This document shows, one piece after another, positions 21,650 to 34,095 of a stretch of 64,000 nucleotides of DNA. The DNA is from Zygnema cylindricum (lineage: Eukaryota > Streptophyta > Zygnematophyceae > Zygnematales > Zygnemataceae): positions 92,003 through 156,002 of the forward strand of contig JBBHKE010001016.1 of assembly GCA_037447655.1 (NCBI GenBank), given 5' to 3'. The position numbers and the translations under genes are program-made. Position 1 is the first letter of the stretch. The number at the start of each line of letters is the position of its first letter. Below the pieces are notes generated by a model. The model saw only the letters and a list, made by a program, of their open reading frames with translations. It ran no database searches and was not told where the DNA came from.

Positions 21650-23330
21650 ATATTTATACTGCCTTATAATATATATTCTATAATATAATATACATACCGT
21701 CTTACTAGACAAATGCAAAATTGTGAAAGGAAATGAGGATGTGATTGCCAATTTAATCACTCTTTTTTTCGTTTTTTCTTTTTTTTTCTCTGTTCAGAGG
21801 ACTTGACGGAAATTCTTTGAATGGAAGTCTTCCAAAAAGTTTTGCCAGTAGAGCAATACCCTAACTGTAAGAAATTTCATTATTTCATTCTTTTATTCTT
21901 TGTTGTTATTTTCCTTTTTGGCTTTAAAAAGTAAATAATTTTGGCCTATCATGATGCAATTTTTTTTGTATTTTCTCTCTATTTATTATTTTTATTTTTT
22001 TTGGACACGTAGAGCTTTAGAATTTTACTCATGTGGTACAATTTCACTTTAAAAAAAATAAAGAAAATGAAAAAAAAAAAAAACTATTCTAACTAGGGTT
22101 TAAAATTTCCTCCAATCAGAGAACTTCAAAGTAATAAGTTGACTGGAAAAATTTCATGGAACAACTCCAGTTCAGAAATGTAAGACATTTCTTTCTTGAA
22201 TAATTATAATTGTTATTTTTTGGGTTCCAAAAAATGATTGATGAATTTGTAGCTGAAGTCAAAGCTAATCATAATCCTTTATATTTTAATTATTTCCCTG
22301 CTTTTATTGATTATAACCTTTTTTTATTAATCATAACCCTTTTTTTCTAATTATGGGATGATGAAAATGTGGTAAATAAAAGTCTCAAATTAAAGAGATC
22401 ATAAAAATATATATATTGTCATTTCACTTTATTACCCATTTGTTTCTCCATTCTGATCCTTCATAAAAAAACTGGATTTTAATTTCTTCTTTTTACTTTT
22501 TTGCCCATTCGTTTCTCTTTTCTGATCCTTTAAATAAATTTTATTTTAATTTTCTACTTTTTCTTGGGTATAACAATGTGAAACAGTTCTTGCATATGTG
22601 CCATTTTTTTTCGGTCAGCATCTGAAAAGGTGTTTGTTTTATTTTACATTCATTCATATTTCGATGTTTTTTTTTTTTTTTTTTTCCAAATTGATTGCAG
22701 AAATTTGAGCAATAATAAATTTATTGGAAAAATACCAAATTCCAATTTTTCATCCGAGACGTTGACTCTGTAAGTTTATGATTTGAATAAAACAAATATT
22801 TAATAACCGTTGTTTTCCAAAACTTGTTTGGTATTGTTTCTATCGACACGTAGAAAAAACCACTTACTCTCTCCCTCTCCCTCTCCCTCTCCCTCTCCCT
22901 CTCCCTTTCCTTCTCCCTCCCCTCTCCCTATCCCTCTTCCTCTCCCTCTCCCTCTCCCTCTCTGACTTTCTTACTAGCACAAGATCGAGATGCAACTCTC
23001 TTTCCACTTTTTTTTTTCTTTTTTTAGGCAAGAAAACAATATTGTTAGCAACATTGTTAATTTGCCTGATTTGAAGTTTTTAAAAAAGAAAAATAAAATT
23101 TCATGGGATTGGACTTTCAGAAAAGTCTTCATAAGAGGATTTTTTTTTTATTATTTGAGTAGTAAAACAAAATTCATGCAATAAATGACAAATACAAGTG
23201 GGAAAATAACAAGATTGTCTTTTTGTTGATATACAGATGATGAAAACTTACAATTTGTGTTTAGAAAAAAATAAATTAACAAAGATTATCCTTGTTAAAA
23301 GATATTTTCTTCTTGTCTTTTGTTTTTCAG

Positions 23331-23671
23331 GAACATTTCTAATAACTTCCTTACCGGAATCGTAGATATTTTTTACTCCAGATGGTTCACTTCAATTGAC
23401 ATAAGTAACAATTATTTTTCCGATTTATTTATAAATGGGTCTAGAGTCAATGGTGAATATGCTTCGGAATATGGAGATTGCTTAAAAAACAAAGGAAAAG
23501 CGAAATATTTTGAACAAAAATCATCGACTGAGTGTAAGAATTTTTGCAATGCCTATCAAGCTGGGGGGAGTTGTGGTCCTAATGGGGTTTGTACCCCAAT
23601 TTCTAAATCTACGGTCAAATGTTTTTGCGACAAAGGGTTTTTTAATCCAGCAAACAGTTTCACTTGTAAAG
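23331..23671 (+). CDS. Cys-rich EGF-like exon of LRR copy A
   Basis: An open 341-nt exon, entering in phase 2 and leaving in phase 1. It encodes a last LRR-like segment (NISNNFLTGIV), a second short one (DISNNYFSDLF), then a Cys-rich module containing CGPNGVC and CFCDKGF. The CxxNGxC...CxCxxGF spacing is that of EGF-like modules, as also seen in plant S-locus-type receptors. It is highly similar to 54220-54560. It is intact even though upstream exons of copy A are broken, so it could still be spliced into a shorter product. Confidence 0.75.
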
Positions 23672-24500
23672 GTGGGATACTATTTTCATTATTGTAATTA
23701 TTGTAATTATTGGTATTATTGGTATTATTTTTACTTTTGTTATTGTTTTTATTGTTTTTATTGTTTGCTGTTATTCTTTTGTTATTATAATATTGTTAAT
23801 GTTGTTATTACTGTTTGTTATTATTGTTCTTATTCTTATTCTTGTTATTATTTTTATCATTGTTGTTATTATTATTCTAATTCCTCTTTATCGACGTAAT
23901 TGTATTAATAAACTGCTTATACAAACTATATGTAAACAAAGAGACAAACATGTTTCTTTTTCACTCAAAAAGAAAATATCAAGTGAGATGAAGGAACTTC
24001 AGATTTTGTTTCGCTAAAAAATCGTGTATTTTAAAAATTTCAGTGTGATTTCTTAATTATTGTGCACAATCAATTATGATAGAGGGATGCATAAATTTCT
24101 TTCATTTCGGAAAGAATTTTTTTTCTTGAAATCTTAAGCTTTCTATTGAAATTTTGAGGATTTTTAATATTTTTTTTTATGAAAAGATTGAGGACTTTTA
24201 ATGCTTTCAATGTTTTCAACGTTTCAGTTTTGTTGTCTTTTTGGATCTGGTTTCAACATCCAGTCACATATACCAATCTTGGAATAAAAAGGTTTATTCT
24301 ATATTTTTCTTAAATTTAAGCCTAAAGGCTTTTATTTCACCTGTTTTTCTGTTTTAGTAATGGAATGTAGGATTGGAGCATTTTAAAAAATAATCTAAAA
24401 GATTTTTTCTTTTTTCTTTTTGTTGTCTATTTTTGCAGCAATTTCACCTCCACCAAAAACAATCATCAAACGTCCACCTCCCCCCAAGTTTCGCAATTAA

Positions 24501-25520
24501 CAAATTTATATTCGTATCCTAAGATTTTCCACTCTATTTCTTCTCTCAATAAGAATTATGTCTAGGAAAATAGAAATCGGAAGTGAAATCGATTTTTTTA
24601 TATAGCTGGAAATTTCACATAATTGGAACCATAAACTACAAAAAAAAAATACTACTACAAAGCCTTTGGGCCAAATGTTGTGACTTGTTAGGATAAATAT
24701 GAGAAGATTTTGAAGTATAAAATACAGTATGGAATGTGGTAGTTTTATCTAAGTGTTTGTTATAATTTTACTAGTAGTTGATTGTTAAATCCCCTAGAAA
24801 CACCTAAAAAACTCTAAAAATCCTAAAAAGAATCCATCGAGGATTAGTTTTCCAAAATTTGTAAAATCCTCGACAGAATTAAATGTACACTACCTTCCGT
24901 TTTTTATCGGGAATTTCACATAACGTAACAAAATCATGACTTATTTGTATTATTGACAAATACGATTCATCGGGGCTTTTGATTTTTATCTTTTTCTTAA
25001 TCCATATTAGTCATTTCTTGTTAGGGATATTGTGAAATAAAGCCATGTTTGAATGCAAGACTTACCATATGAGAAGCAACTTTGGGCTATTACATCCATA
25101 TTAACATCCTTATCTCTATGCCCTTTTCTCCATGGCCTCATCTTTATGTCCTTGTCTCAATTCCCTTATCTTTATGGTCGTATCTTTTTGGCTTTATCTC
25201 TATGCCTTTTTCTCTATGGTCTTATCTTTTTGTCCACATAGGCCTCACTTTATCATTAGAAGATACCAAGGGTGATACCTTGTGTTGAGCAGCCTGTAGA
25301 TTTTGTATCATCGAGTGTATCTCATGTTCAAGATTTTGCTCTCTCCGAATCATCCGTTCCACTGTCCCCCCGCCATCCATTTTTGCCAAAATCCAGGTCA
25401 ATAACAAAAAATAATGGCTTTGCTGGTAAAAAAAAGTTTTTCTTTCCTACAATCACACTTGTATTGCATAGCTATCAGAGGCACCTTTCTACCCCTATTG
25501 GGAAAATTTGAACTAGTCAA
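24501..25520. repeat. 3' flank shared with 55378-56540
   Basis: Downstream of both LRR tails runs a similar sequence, ending with irregular repeats of CTTATCTCTATG-like units (here about 25095-25240) and a CCATCCATTTTTGCC block. This shows that the duplicated segment extends about 1 kb past the gene. No further gene is seen. Confidence 0.65.
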
Positions 25521-27695
25521 AACTCAAACCTAGGACTTTGACTTTAGTGTAGAAGGTAAGGGCATGGTGAGGGAAAGAGAGAGATATTGGAGAAAGATAT
25601 CCAATATGAAAGAGAGAGGAACCATGGCAAAGAAGAATACGGAAGCAAAAGATAAGACGAAGGAAACAAGAAGAATACAAAAAGAGAAGCACAAGGGAGA
25701 AAAAGTCTTCTCATTATAATCGGTTAAATTTGAATGTACAGAAATGAACAAGCTGAGTACTAAACCTAACTCTATATTTAGAGTGGACTAGGTACACGAC
25801 GTTTACAAAAGAATCGAAGCAGCAGAGGACAAAAAGGTATAACTAGTGACGGCCAAAGACAAAGTCGGTGGACGACAAAGTTAAGGACAAAAGGAATATT
25901 TAGTACAGGGAATCTAGGATGAAAGATTCATTTAATAGACAATAAATGTGGTGAACGTACACTTCGTCGTTTGTAGTTTGTGAAACAACAAGATAGCTAG
26001 GTGACGCTTCGCTAAACAACGCGACAAATAAATACAATGATTACAAGTTGCAAATGGATAATACTAAAGGTATCCGTACATTAACAATAAAAGTAAATGA
26101 ACTGACCTAAAGGCACGTGAAACGACATTACTACATTGAAAATAGAATGCGCACAAAAGTACATTTGTTAAAGTACAATTCACAAACTACACAACTGAAA
26201 TTGTACTTCAACATTTAGCTGTCAACGCGCTAACCATTGTTTCACCAGCTTGATGTTGAGCCTTGTGGGTCCTTTATTATATTGATTTACTTTTATTTAT
26301 TTTGGGCAGCTTCAAGTGTGGGCGGACCAAATTCCGCCCCGATATTGAACGGCAACCTTGCGACAATTCAATACATCTTCTTTGAAAGCATAATCCCTCA
26401 AAAGTCCTCTTCATGGTCAAAAGTCTTTTTCATTGTCAAAAGTCCTCTTCATTGTTATGGAACAACTTTTGTAAGGATCGCTAAAAGTGCTCACAGAGAT
26501 GTTCACAAATGAAAATCAAACTTACAGCGAAAGCATAAAAAAACATATTCTTATAAATTAAAACACTCATAGCTCACAAGAAATCATGTCGGCCGAATAT
26601 CAATATATTAAGCCGAAGCTTTACAACACAACCTCCCCAATCATACATCACACACTTCCTACTTCTTTACTCGTCTCTACTTCCTCTTTCCTTAGGTCTT
26701 CACTCCCTAAACACAAATGTATCTCTCTCAAACACATGATGCATCTCCCGCAGACTGCATACTAAATTGATTGAAACACTGACTAATATACCTTCCTATG
26801 ACCGACAACTAACAACCACTAACACCTCTAACTGAAGACAACTAAACACAAATGCAAGGGCGCCGAATTCCACAGGCACCGAAGTCCACAGGCGCTAAAG
26901 TCCACAGGCGGACGTGCGCTTAACAAGACATTCAAGTGCCAAAAGAAAGTGGCAAACATTAAAACACACATAAATAATGATAGCGCACTAAAAAACATAA
27001 TTGCCGTACAAGACAATACAACATAGACGAAACCCAAACTGAACCATCATACATAAATAATCCATATACTGGTTGGTACTGAACCGCCGTACATTGAACG
27101 AACCAAAGGTACTCCAATCAAATGTCGCAAAAGTCAAAATTTTAGATACCTGAAACCGACAATTAACCGTTACCCTATACGCGTTTAAAGAAATAAAAGT
27201 TTAACGGATACTCGATTTTCTTGCAACTACCCGTACCCGCCCATACCCGAATATGTTCAAAATTAATGGTACATCTCCCTCGTTCCTTCCATGATACCGA
27301 GAGTAGAAAGCGTTGAAGTCCAATTCGTACGGGTTTCAACTTTTTTACGAAAACTACGTAGTATTCATCAATTTCATACTTTTTGTAAAATTCGTGTAAA
27401 TTTCGGTGTAAGGCCATGCACAAAAACGTATAGAAAGTGTAATCTTAGAAAATCCTTAAAAAATCTTAAAAAGTTCAGAAAATAAACTGAATTGTACAAA
27501 GTTAAACGATAGTGTACCTTAATAAACCTAACAGTACGAAAAATATACGGAAGTCGTACTAACAAAGGAATGTATAACAATGTATCTTAGAAACCCTAAA
27601 ATCCCCCTCTTTTAACCTCAAAAAGTACAAAAAATGTAAGTAAACGTACGAAATATTTAACGCAACTTTATTGACATACAAAAATGTAAACAAAG
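25521..27695. other. No gene seen
   Basis: Short frames only, none recognisable. An inverted tRNA A-box-like GCTAACCATTGTTTCACCAGC-type string is near 26229. The 27050-27690 part has many GTAC/CGTAC words like the transposon-rich region that follows. Confidence 0.5.
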
Positions 27696-30600
27696 CCTAG
27701 TTGTTCAAATAGCGCGATTTTTCCATTTTTTTCCAGTTTCTACATATTGTACGTGGCTTTTGAAAAAATCGCAAAAAAACGTCTATTGTAAACTGAAACT
27801 GACAGTTTTATTAAAACCTTTATACAAATTACGTTAACGGTATGGTTTTTTATTGAAATTGTACGAAAGTTGACGAAAAGACACGATGCATGTATCGGTA
27901 CTTTTTGTTTTGTAAACTAAACAAAATGCTTACGAATATGTACAAAATATTATCCTACATCTATGGACAATTTCAAAAAAACAACGTTGCGGTGTCACAC
28001 TATTTGCAGGTCGTAAATTCAAAATGTGTACGGACGTCTTTTTTAAATTTTTGAAAAGAAGTCGCCGTAAAACTTCAACACCTGAAAGCGAATCTCAAAG
28101 GAAGACGCCATTACTGTCATCACAACATTAGAAAGTGAAAATGCCGTTGAAGCCATTGACAAAGAAGTCACAGTCCTCCAAGGAAGCAGCCAAGCCTAAA
28201 GTTTGAGGAGAGGAGTGGGACCACGTGAAGGCTCCATACGGTGGGATTCTAATAGCCAACACACTATGTGTATGTATTTACTGTAATTTCGAATTTACTG
28301 CCCAAGCAACTAGGATCAAAAATCATCTCACTGGAAATGTCAAAAGTAGAGGCATTAGAGCTTGCACAATGTGTCCACCCGAGGTGAAGGAGTAGTTTAT
28401 CGCGCCAAACAAAGGGAAATTAACTAATTCCTATGAGAAACGTGTACTTCGTGACCTAGGTGAACTCACGTGTAGTTTTCCACCGACTCCAATGACCAAA
28501 GCAAGAGTTGTTCAGACGAGAATTCAAAGTGCATTTAGCATGCAAAACAAGAAGGAGGTAGATTTCGCGTGGGCTACAACTATCTATGCCAATGGATTGC
28601 CGTTCAGAATTTTAGATGACCTGTATTTTAAGGCAGTGATGAAGGAGACTGGTGATTTAGGTGTGAATTACAAGTTACCAATCCGTAGTGCAATGAGAAA
28701 CCGTCTCCTATTACAGACCAAGGCGAATGTGAAGAAGGATTTGTCAAGTTATGTGGAAACCATTGAAGTCACCGCTGCCACGATCACATCAGACGGGTGG
28801 TCATTAGTGGATGCTAGTCCGTTGCTAAATATTCTAGTTGTCACCCGGAAAGGTGACATGTTCCTGATGGCAGAGGACACTAGTGGACGAACGAAGGACG
28901 CAGACTACATTTGTGCGGTGTTGGACAGGGGAATACTTGCAGTAGGGGTGGAAAATGTGGTGCAGATTGTTACTGATTTTGCCCCAGTGAACAAGGTTGC
29001 AACCTCATTGCTCGTGAAAAAAATACCCTTCTATCACGTGGACGCCATGCGCTGCACACATACTAGATTTGATATTGGAAGATTGAAGTAGGTTGGCCTT
29101 TATCGCCAAACCAATCACTAGATTTGATATTGGAAGATTGGAGTAGAATGGCTTTTATCGCGAAACCTATCAAATAGGCAAAAGAATTTATGAGACCCAT
29201 CACTAATCATAGCATAAGTGTAGCCATGTTAAATAAAAATTTTGAACTTCGGCTTCTAAAACTTGGGGAGGCTAGATTTGCTACAAATTTTATTATGCTC
29301 CATAGGATATTAGATGTGAAAGAGAGTTTAGAGCGGTTGATGTTCGATGACAAATTCAAGGAATACGTGGGCAAGCCTATAAACTAGATAGAGGGGGCTA
29401 AAATCAGGTGCTACATTCTGAGCACGGAATTTTGGGTTAGAGTGACACAGGCCGTGTCAATTTTGGACCCTGTGGTGCGATTAATGAGGGAATGCGACAG
29501 AGGTGGCCCGAATGTGGCGAAAGTTTACCAAAGTTTTTACAACATTGGACATTTTTTGATAAATTAACTTGCCAGAAGATAATATTCACGAGTGCATTCA
29601 GATTTTGGAAGAGATGAAAAGATCATGGTTGGCGAGGTGGAAGATGGCGCATACCCCCATTTATGCGGTCGACTTTGTACTGCATCCGGAGTATCAAAGT
29701 CATGCACATAGGCAACGTGAAAACGCAACCGTGATGATGGTTTTCAGACAATGTTGGAAGGATGCTTCCAAATGCGGAGGAGAAAAAAGATGCCCGCATA
29801 GAGTTGTCAAAATATAGATGTTTTGAGGGAGCTTTTGGTAGGGAAGTGACAATATCTTGTGCAAAAAAGATGCCAGCATGGAAGTGGTGGCAAGAGTTTG
29901 GGTCTGGCACCTATATCTTGCAAAAGGTAGCAGCTAAAATACTTGCACAATGATATCTTACAAAAGATAGCAGTCAAAATACTTGCACAATGCTCAGTTG
30001 CCAGCTCTTGTGAGCGGAATTGGTCGACAAATGACCATATTCACTCAAAGGAAATAAAAAAGGTTAACGGCTAAAGGGGCTAATGATCTTGTATGGGTCT
30101 TCACTAATCTCAGACTGTTAAAGAAGACTAGGGAAGTCATCTATAAAGAGAATTTGATAAAATGGGAAGAAGAGGAATGGGAGGTTAGGGAAGAGGATTT
30201 AGATGACGACATGATGGAATTCGATGTAGGGGAAGAAGATTTAGGGTAAAAATAGATGAGGGACATATATGTATTTTTTTTTTGTTTAATGTGATTGTTT
30301 TTTTTTTAATTAACATGTTACGTCGTGCAATGTTGATTAATGAAAAATGTCATCTGCATATGGCCTGTACTTTGCTTTTTTGAAGTCGCATGCTCTCGTA
30401 GAGGTAGAGAGAGAAGGCCATGGCTGCCAAACAGAAAAACAATATGATTTTGACAAAAAAAAGGCGTTGATCAGGATTTCGACCTGGGCCTACATGTCCT
30501 AGCAGCCACTGAAAGCGTTGTCCGTAACCAGTTGATGTACATATTCTGATACATATATGAGGTGTGATAATTATATAAATCAATAACATTTTCTAGCGCT

Positions 30601-30780
30601 CATTTAACGGAAAGCTTACAAACTGCAGCATATGTTCAATTCAATTTTTTTAACATGTACGGATTTGTATGGGCAAAAATTCATTAACGATTTTTACGAT
30701 TTTTTCAAGTCAACCACTCTAGTTTCTTGGCATTGTACGCGCGTACAAATCGTGCGTAAAATGCGTTTTGAACAACTATT
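27696..30780 (+). mobile_element. hAT transposon with a decayed transposase
   Basis: The left end CCTAGTTGTTCAAAT and the right end TTTTGAACAACTATT are an imperfect terminal inverted repeat of the same type as the well-defined small element at 35854-36576. Between them lies a hAT transposase relic. No exact 8-bp duplication is left, so the copy is old. It is a plausible former source of the mobility enzyme for the related non-autonomous elements in the window. Confidence 0.7.
28141..30249 (+). pseudogene. hAT-family transposase (BED finger, DUF659, dimerisation region)
   Basis: From ATG 28141 one frame carries a BED-type zinc finger (CIYCNFEF...NHL, about 28268-28345), interrupted by TGA 28204-28206 and TAG near 28393. 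The open stretch 28492-29091 carries the DUF659 region: ITSDGWSLVDASPLLNILVV, then AEDTSGRTKDADY and VVQIVTDFAPVNKV. The C-terminal hAT dimerisation segment is at 29890-30120 (CERNWSTNDHIHSKE and, frameshifted, NDLVWVFTNLRLL). Two tandem duplications (29062-29171 and 29913-29992) and several stops make it inactive. An acidic tail ends at TAA 30247-30249. Confidence 0.85.
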
Positions 30781-30984
30781 AAAAAAAGGTACATTACAAA
30801 CCCTAAAATACATAGCCCTAAAAAGTACGGAATTTACGTAGACTCTACGGACATGTAAAGTGTGAGGCAGTTATATGAAATATACGGAATGTACAAAAAT
30901 GTACCCCAAAACTCTCAACCCCCCCCCTTAAATTACCCTAAAAAGTACACACATATGTGGAGACTGTACATAAGTGTAAAATAA

Positions 30985-31085
30985 ATGTACGGGTGCAAAG
31001 TAGGGTACGCATTTTATTAACATTTCAACATCGTTTGATGCATACCGTACATATTATTCGTTAGTTTATACCGTGCGTCATATGC
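30985..31085. repeat. Dispersed repeat also present inverted at 53390-53525
   Basis: TACGCATTTTATTAAC, CGTTTGATGCATACCGTAC and AGTTTATACCGTGCG occur here in this order and in reverse complement at 53400-53515. It is a piece of an unidentified transposon. Confidence 0.65.
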
Positions 31086-31344
31086 GCACGGACATCTTTG
31101 GTTGAAAGTACAAAATGTTGGATAGTATGGACAGTACAAAATGTCAAAACCTTCATTTTTTTTCGTTTTTTGCTTACCCTACCGTACCCTATTTTTTTTA
31201 TTTTTTTGGTGAATCAACCGCACGAATCCGACCGGCCCCCAAAATTTGGCACCCGAATCCGTTCCGGATGCGATGCGGGCGGTCAGGTAACGGTTGGGTA
31301 CGGATTCGGGTACCTGATTGCGACATGTGACTCTGATGCAAGTG

Positions 31345-32343
31345 CACCATGAATCACTATGTGTTAATGTTTTGTTAGGGTATGTCCCCATGTACTTGTA
31401 ACTTAGCGAACTTACTTTGTATTTTAGCGCGGATCCGGCGGACCCGCTTTTCAAGTGCCCCTATGTGTAAGAACGTATTGTAAGTTACGTTTGTGACGAT
31501 TGTATACGTTGACAATACCTGTGACAGTTGTCAATGTCTACAATCTTTGTTGTCGGACGTTATTTTTTGGAACTGCTTGTGTGACGTCGCATGTCTTACC
31601 GTGACATTGTAGACGTACCGCCTTCCACCCTGTACCGTTTCACGGTTGAAGAAGTTGCGCTTTGCCTTTGCGTCTCCTGTCCGGTCGACGTGAAATGGCA
31701 TCGGAATTTTGAGACCCCTGCAAAAAAAAAAATCCGTACTGGACGAAAACGGACAAAACCAAACAAAAAGTGTAATTTTCTTTGTCGTATTAAATGCAAA
31801 CGGAAAAAACAAAGCGACTTCCGTACTTTCCTTTGTCTTTGAAAATCGTGTGAAATACATCGAAAATTACGGCACGTGCGAATATGTGTTCCTATTTGTT
31901 TACATAAAATCCCTAGTTTTAAATCACATCGCGCATGTGTTTTAAAGATAAGGTTGAAGATGACGTTTTTTGTCGTCGAAGTGGGTCGAATAACACAAGA
32001 CGACAATTTTTTGTACATCCTAAGTTCGAGGGTGACGCAAATTGTACTCTACAAATTTGCGATTCCTTTGTACGGTTGGAACTTAGGCAGTACGACGCTA
32101 AGTTTTACAGGAAAAAGACAGAAAAAAACCCTTACTTATGCACATGGGGACACACCCTTAGTCTCTTAAAACATTTTTTATCAGTAAACACATGTCGGAT
32201 TGTGGATCTAACCGTTGCGATTGAAAGGTAAGATTTTCAGCTTCCGATTGGCGGTCTCAAATTGAAAATCAGACAAGTGTGTACGGAGAAAAGATGTTTT
32301 AAGCGGCGAAAAAATATTAACACTAATAACGATACACGACGTA
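31345..32343. mobile_element. TACACCG-family foldback MITE, interrupted
   Basis: The left end CACCATGAATCACTATGTG and right end CACTAATAACGATACACG belong to the TACACCG family. The right arm has ACGGAGAAAAGATGTTTTAAG, shared with the members at 34096, 58764 and 60003. The left arm is cut after GTTTTGTTA by the Harbinger-like element. Confidence 0.6.
31378..32157. mobile_element. Harbinger-like MITE H2
   Basis: Termini GGGTATGTCCCCATGT / ACATGGGGACACACCC, flanked by TTA (31375-31377, 32158-32160). It is an inverted relative of 19430-20197; both carry AGTACAATTTGCGTC-like or complementary strings. It contains no convincing protein. Confidence 0.85.
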
Positions 32344-32620
32344 GTGAAACCATACTCAAAATCGAATCGCGCCACGCGAACCAGAGGTCGCAAACGGTCA
32401 ACCGAAACCGTGACCGACCGTTAATCGACCGCCCGCGCCGGATCCGGAACGGATTTGGTTGCAAAATTTTGGGGGTCGAGCGGTTACGGTCGGTTGACTC
32501 ACCAGGAAAAAAAAAAACGGTCAGTTACGGTCGGTCAAACAAAAAACCAAAAAAAATGAAAATTTTGTACTTTTTTTTTCCAACATTATTGTTCCTTGTA
32601 CTTTTGGTATAGTGGAAGTA

Positions 32621-33275
32621 CGTGGCATCATGATTAGCGTCGCAAATCTGACACGGTACTGTAGTAAGCTATTTATTTCGCAAATCAAAGGGAATGCGAC
32701 AAAGCGTCGCAAATCTGACACGGTAGTACACTATTCATTTCGAAAATCTTAGGGAAAGCGACAAAGCGTCTCAAATCTGACACGGTAGTACAATATTTAT
32801 TTCGCAAATCTTAAGGAACGCGACAAATCGTAATTATTGGCTTATTCCGTCGTACATTGATTAATTTTGTACTTTTTCGGTTACGGGCGGGCACGGTTAG
32901 TCGCGAAAAATCAAGATTCGGTTATTTTTTTTTTTCGTAAACGACGGTCGGTTAACGGTTAACAATTTTGGAGCGTGACAAAACTCGGTCGGGCGTCGGT
33001 TACTCAGATTTTGAAAAAAAAAAAACGGTCGGTTTCGGGTATGATTTTTTTTTTCTTTTGCCACCTCTGACGCGAACCAAAACATCAACAAATCGGCGGA
33101 CGACCGATTCTCCACATCGAACCAAAACATGATTTAGGCTGATCCGCCGATTCTCCCAATAATCCTAACAAATAGTACGGAGAATCTTTTATAGAATACA
33201 AAGTACCACTTCAAAGTACAGTACTAGTTATATGTGCCACCCCGTTAGGTTGTGAAAGTGAAAGCGAGCGCGAAC
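32621..33275. repeat. Three tandem copies of a 65-bp unit, otherwise no gene
   Basis: GTCGCAAATCTGACACGGTA and TTATTTCGCAAATC recur about every 62-66 bp between 32638 and 32828. The rest to 33275 is transposon-like sequence with CGGTCGG words and poly-A/T runs. Confidence 0.7.
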
Positions 33276-33850
33276 GTCAACTTTTAGCGCAGCGATGCCG
33301 GCGAGACCCTTTTAACTTTTAGCGGAACGTTTTCGGCGGGACCCTTGAAACTTTTAGCGTCCCGACAATATGTTCCCAAGGATATTTTGCCGTACGCTTC
33401 GGGTTGTTGTATGCGCAGAATGGACAAAATTTGTACTTTAAAATTTGTACGTCCGATCTAGTTACAGGAGTGACTCGCTCTGATTGGTGTGGCTTCAAAA
33501 ATTGTACGATGTCTCGTTTTGGACACTTGCGCATGTGGATTCCAGTAAATAAAAGTTTCGAATTTGTCGCGACTCTGTTCCATGGAGTCATGGATCTGTT
33601 GCCGTAGATCGTAAGTGTTACGGCAGAAACGACAAAGTATCTTCGGATACGCCGGCCTTTACTTCGGAGCGTCGTGTCACGAACTTTCCCTTTTCCCAAT
33701 CCGTACATTATCCGAATCATTCGGAAGAAAAAACTATTACATACTTACATGGAAGGCTGTCATTGGTGCGACAAAAGAACGAGTACAGCACACATTAAAT
33801 CGTATGGGCTCTATTGAAAAGGTACATCTGACCGTACAAACAATCTCGAC
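33276..33850 (+). repeat. Dispersed repeat R1, copy 1
   Basis: It is a direct repeat of 38738-39350. Shared strings include GTATGCGCAGAA, CTTCGGATACGCCGG and CGTGTCACGAACTTTCCC. Frames inside are not conserved as protein between the two copies, so it is likely a non-autonomous transposon. Its ends were not identified. 33851-34095 shows nothing recognisable. Confidence 0.7.
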
Positions 33851-34095
33851 GAACCACTGTAGTTTTATAAATCTGCGCGCTATTATGTGCGTACACGTTG
33901 CATGGGCCATGTGCGTTACGATACGCCAGGGTGGATGCGAATCCACCGAAATTATGACGTCACGTCATGCTCCGACCATCAAAGTTTGCCGTCGCCTTTT
34001 TGTCGTTACATTTCGAAATTTTAGATAGTGACCTTACGAGTCATTAATCGCCTCCGGTTGTACAGATATTACCTCCGCCGCTGCTACAGATACGA

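Larger units (their letters stand above)
13445..24500 (+). pseudogene. LRR-EGF protein gene, copy A: 5'-truncated and broken
   Basis: Exons recognisable on the plus strand: 13445-13515, about 13820-13900, 14219-14284, 15014-15085, 15747-15818, 16224-16295, 21144-21218 (approximate start), 21798-21866, 22120-22179, 22701-22769, 23331-23671 and 24439-24500. Most encode one LRR of the plant type (for example DLSNNSLTGNL) and have phase-2 borders, ending TT/CT/AT before GTAAG. The last two encode the Cys-rich module and Pro-rich tail. Lesions: exon 13445 is 71 not 72 nt compared with its copy-B partner (46488-46559), a frameshift; exon 15014 has lost its GT donor (reads GGAAG); exon 21798 has an in-frame TAA at 21862-21864; two exons lack a clean AG in the expected place. 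Signal peptide and LRR cap exons are missing. A further degenerate LRR-like segment (NNLLRRTFPKLF) is at about 15198-15240. Large transposons sit in its introns. Confidence 0.8.
31108..32620. mobile_element. Outer inverted repeat of a three-layer transposon nest
   Basis: About 200 bp at 31130-31315 (with CCCCCAAAATTTGG and ATCCGTTCCGGATGCG) recurs in reverse complement at 32385-32590 (with GATCCGGAACGGATTTGG and AAAATTTTGGGGG). Between these arms are a foldback MITE (31345-32343) and, inside that, a Harbinger-like MITE. The arms have diverged and exact ends are not defined. Confidence 0.55.

Noticed and set aside
21410-21760. 116-codon Ile/Tyr-rich minus-strand frame
   Set aside because: Pure (TA)n and related microsatellite read as IYIYIY; no gene evidence.
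23510-23899. 129-codon frame overlapping the EGF exon of copy A
   Set aside because: Shadow frame; the CGPNGVC reading frame with splice sites and a conserved partner at 54220 is the real one. The Tyr/Cys-rich tail comes from intronic TTATTG repeats.
31098-32231. Several overlapping frames of 70-140 codons on both strands
   Set aside because: All lie in nested inverted repeats (Harbinger-like and foldback MITEs); mirrored frames arise from the inverted arms.
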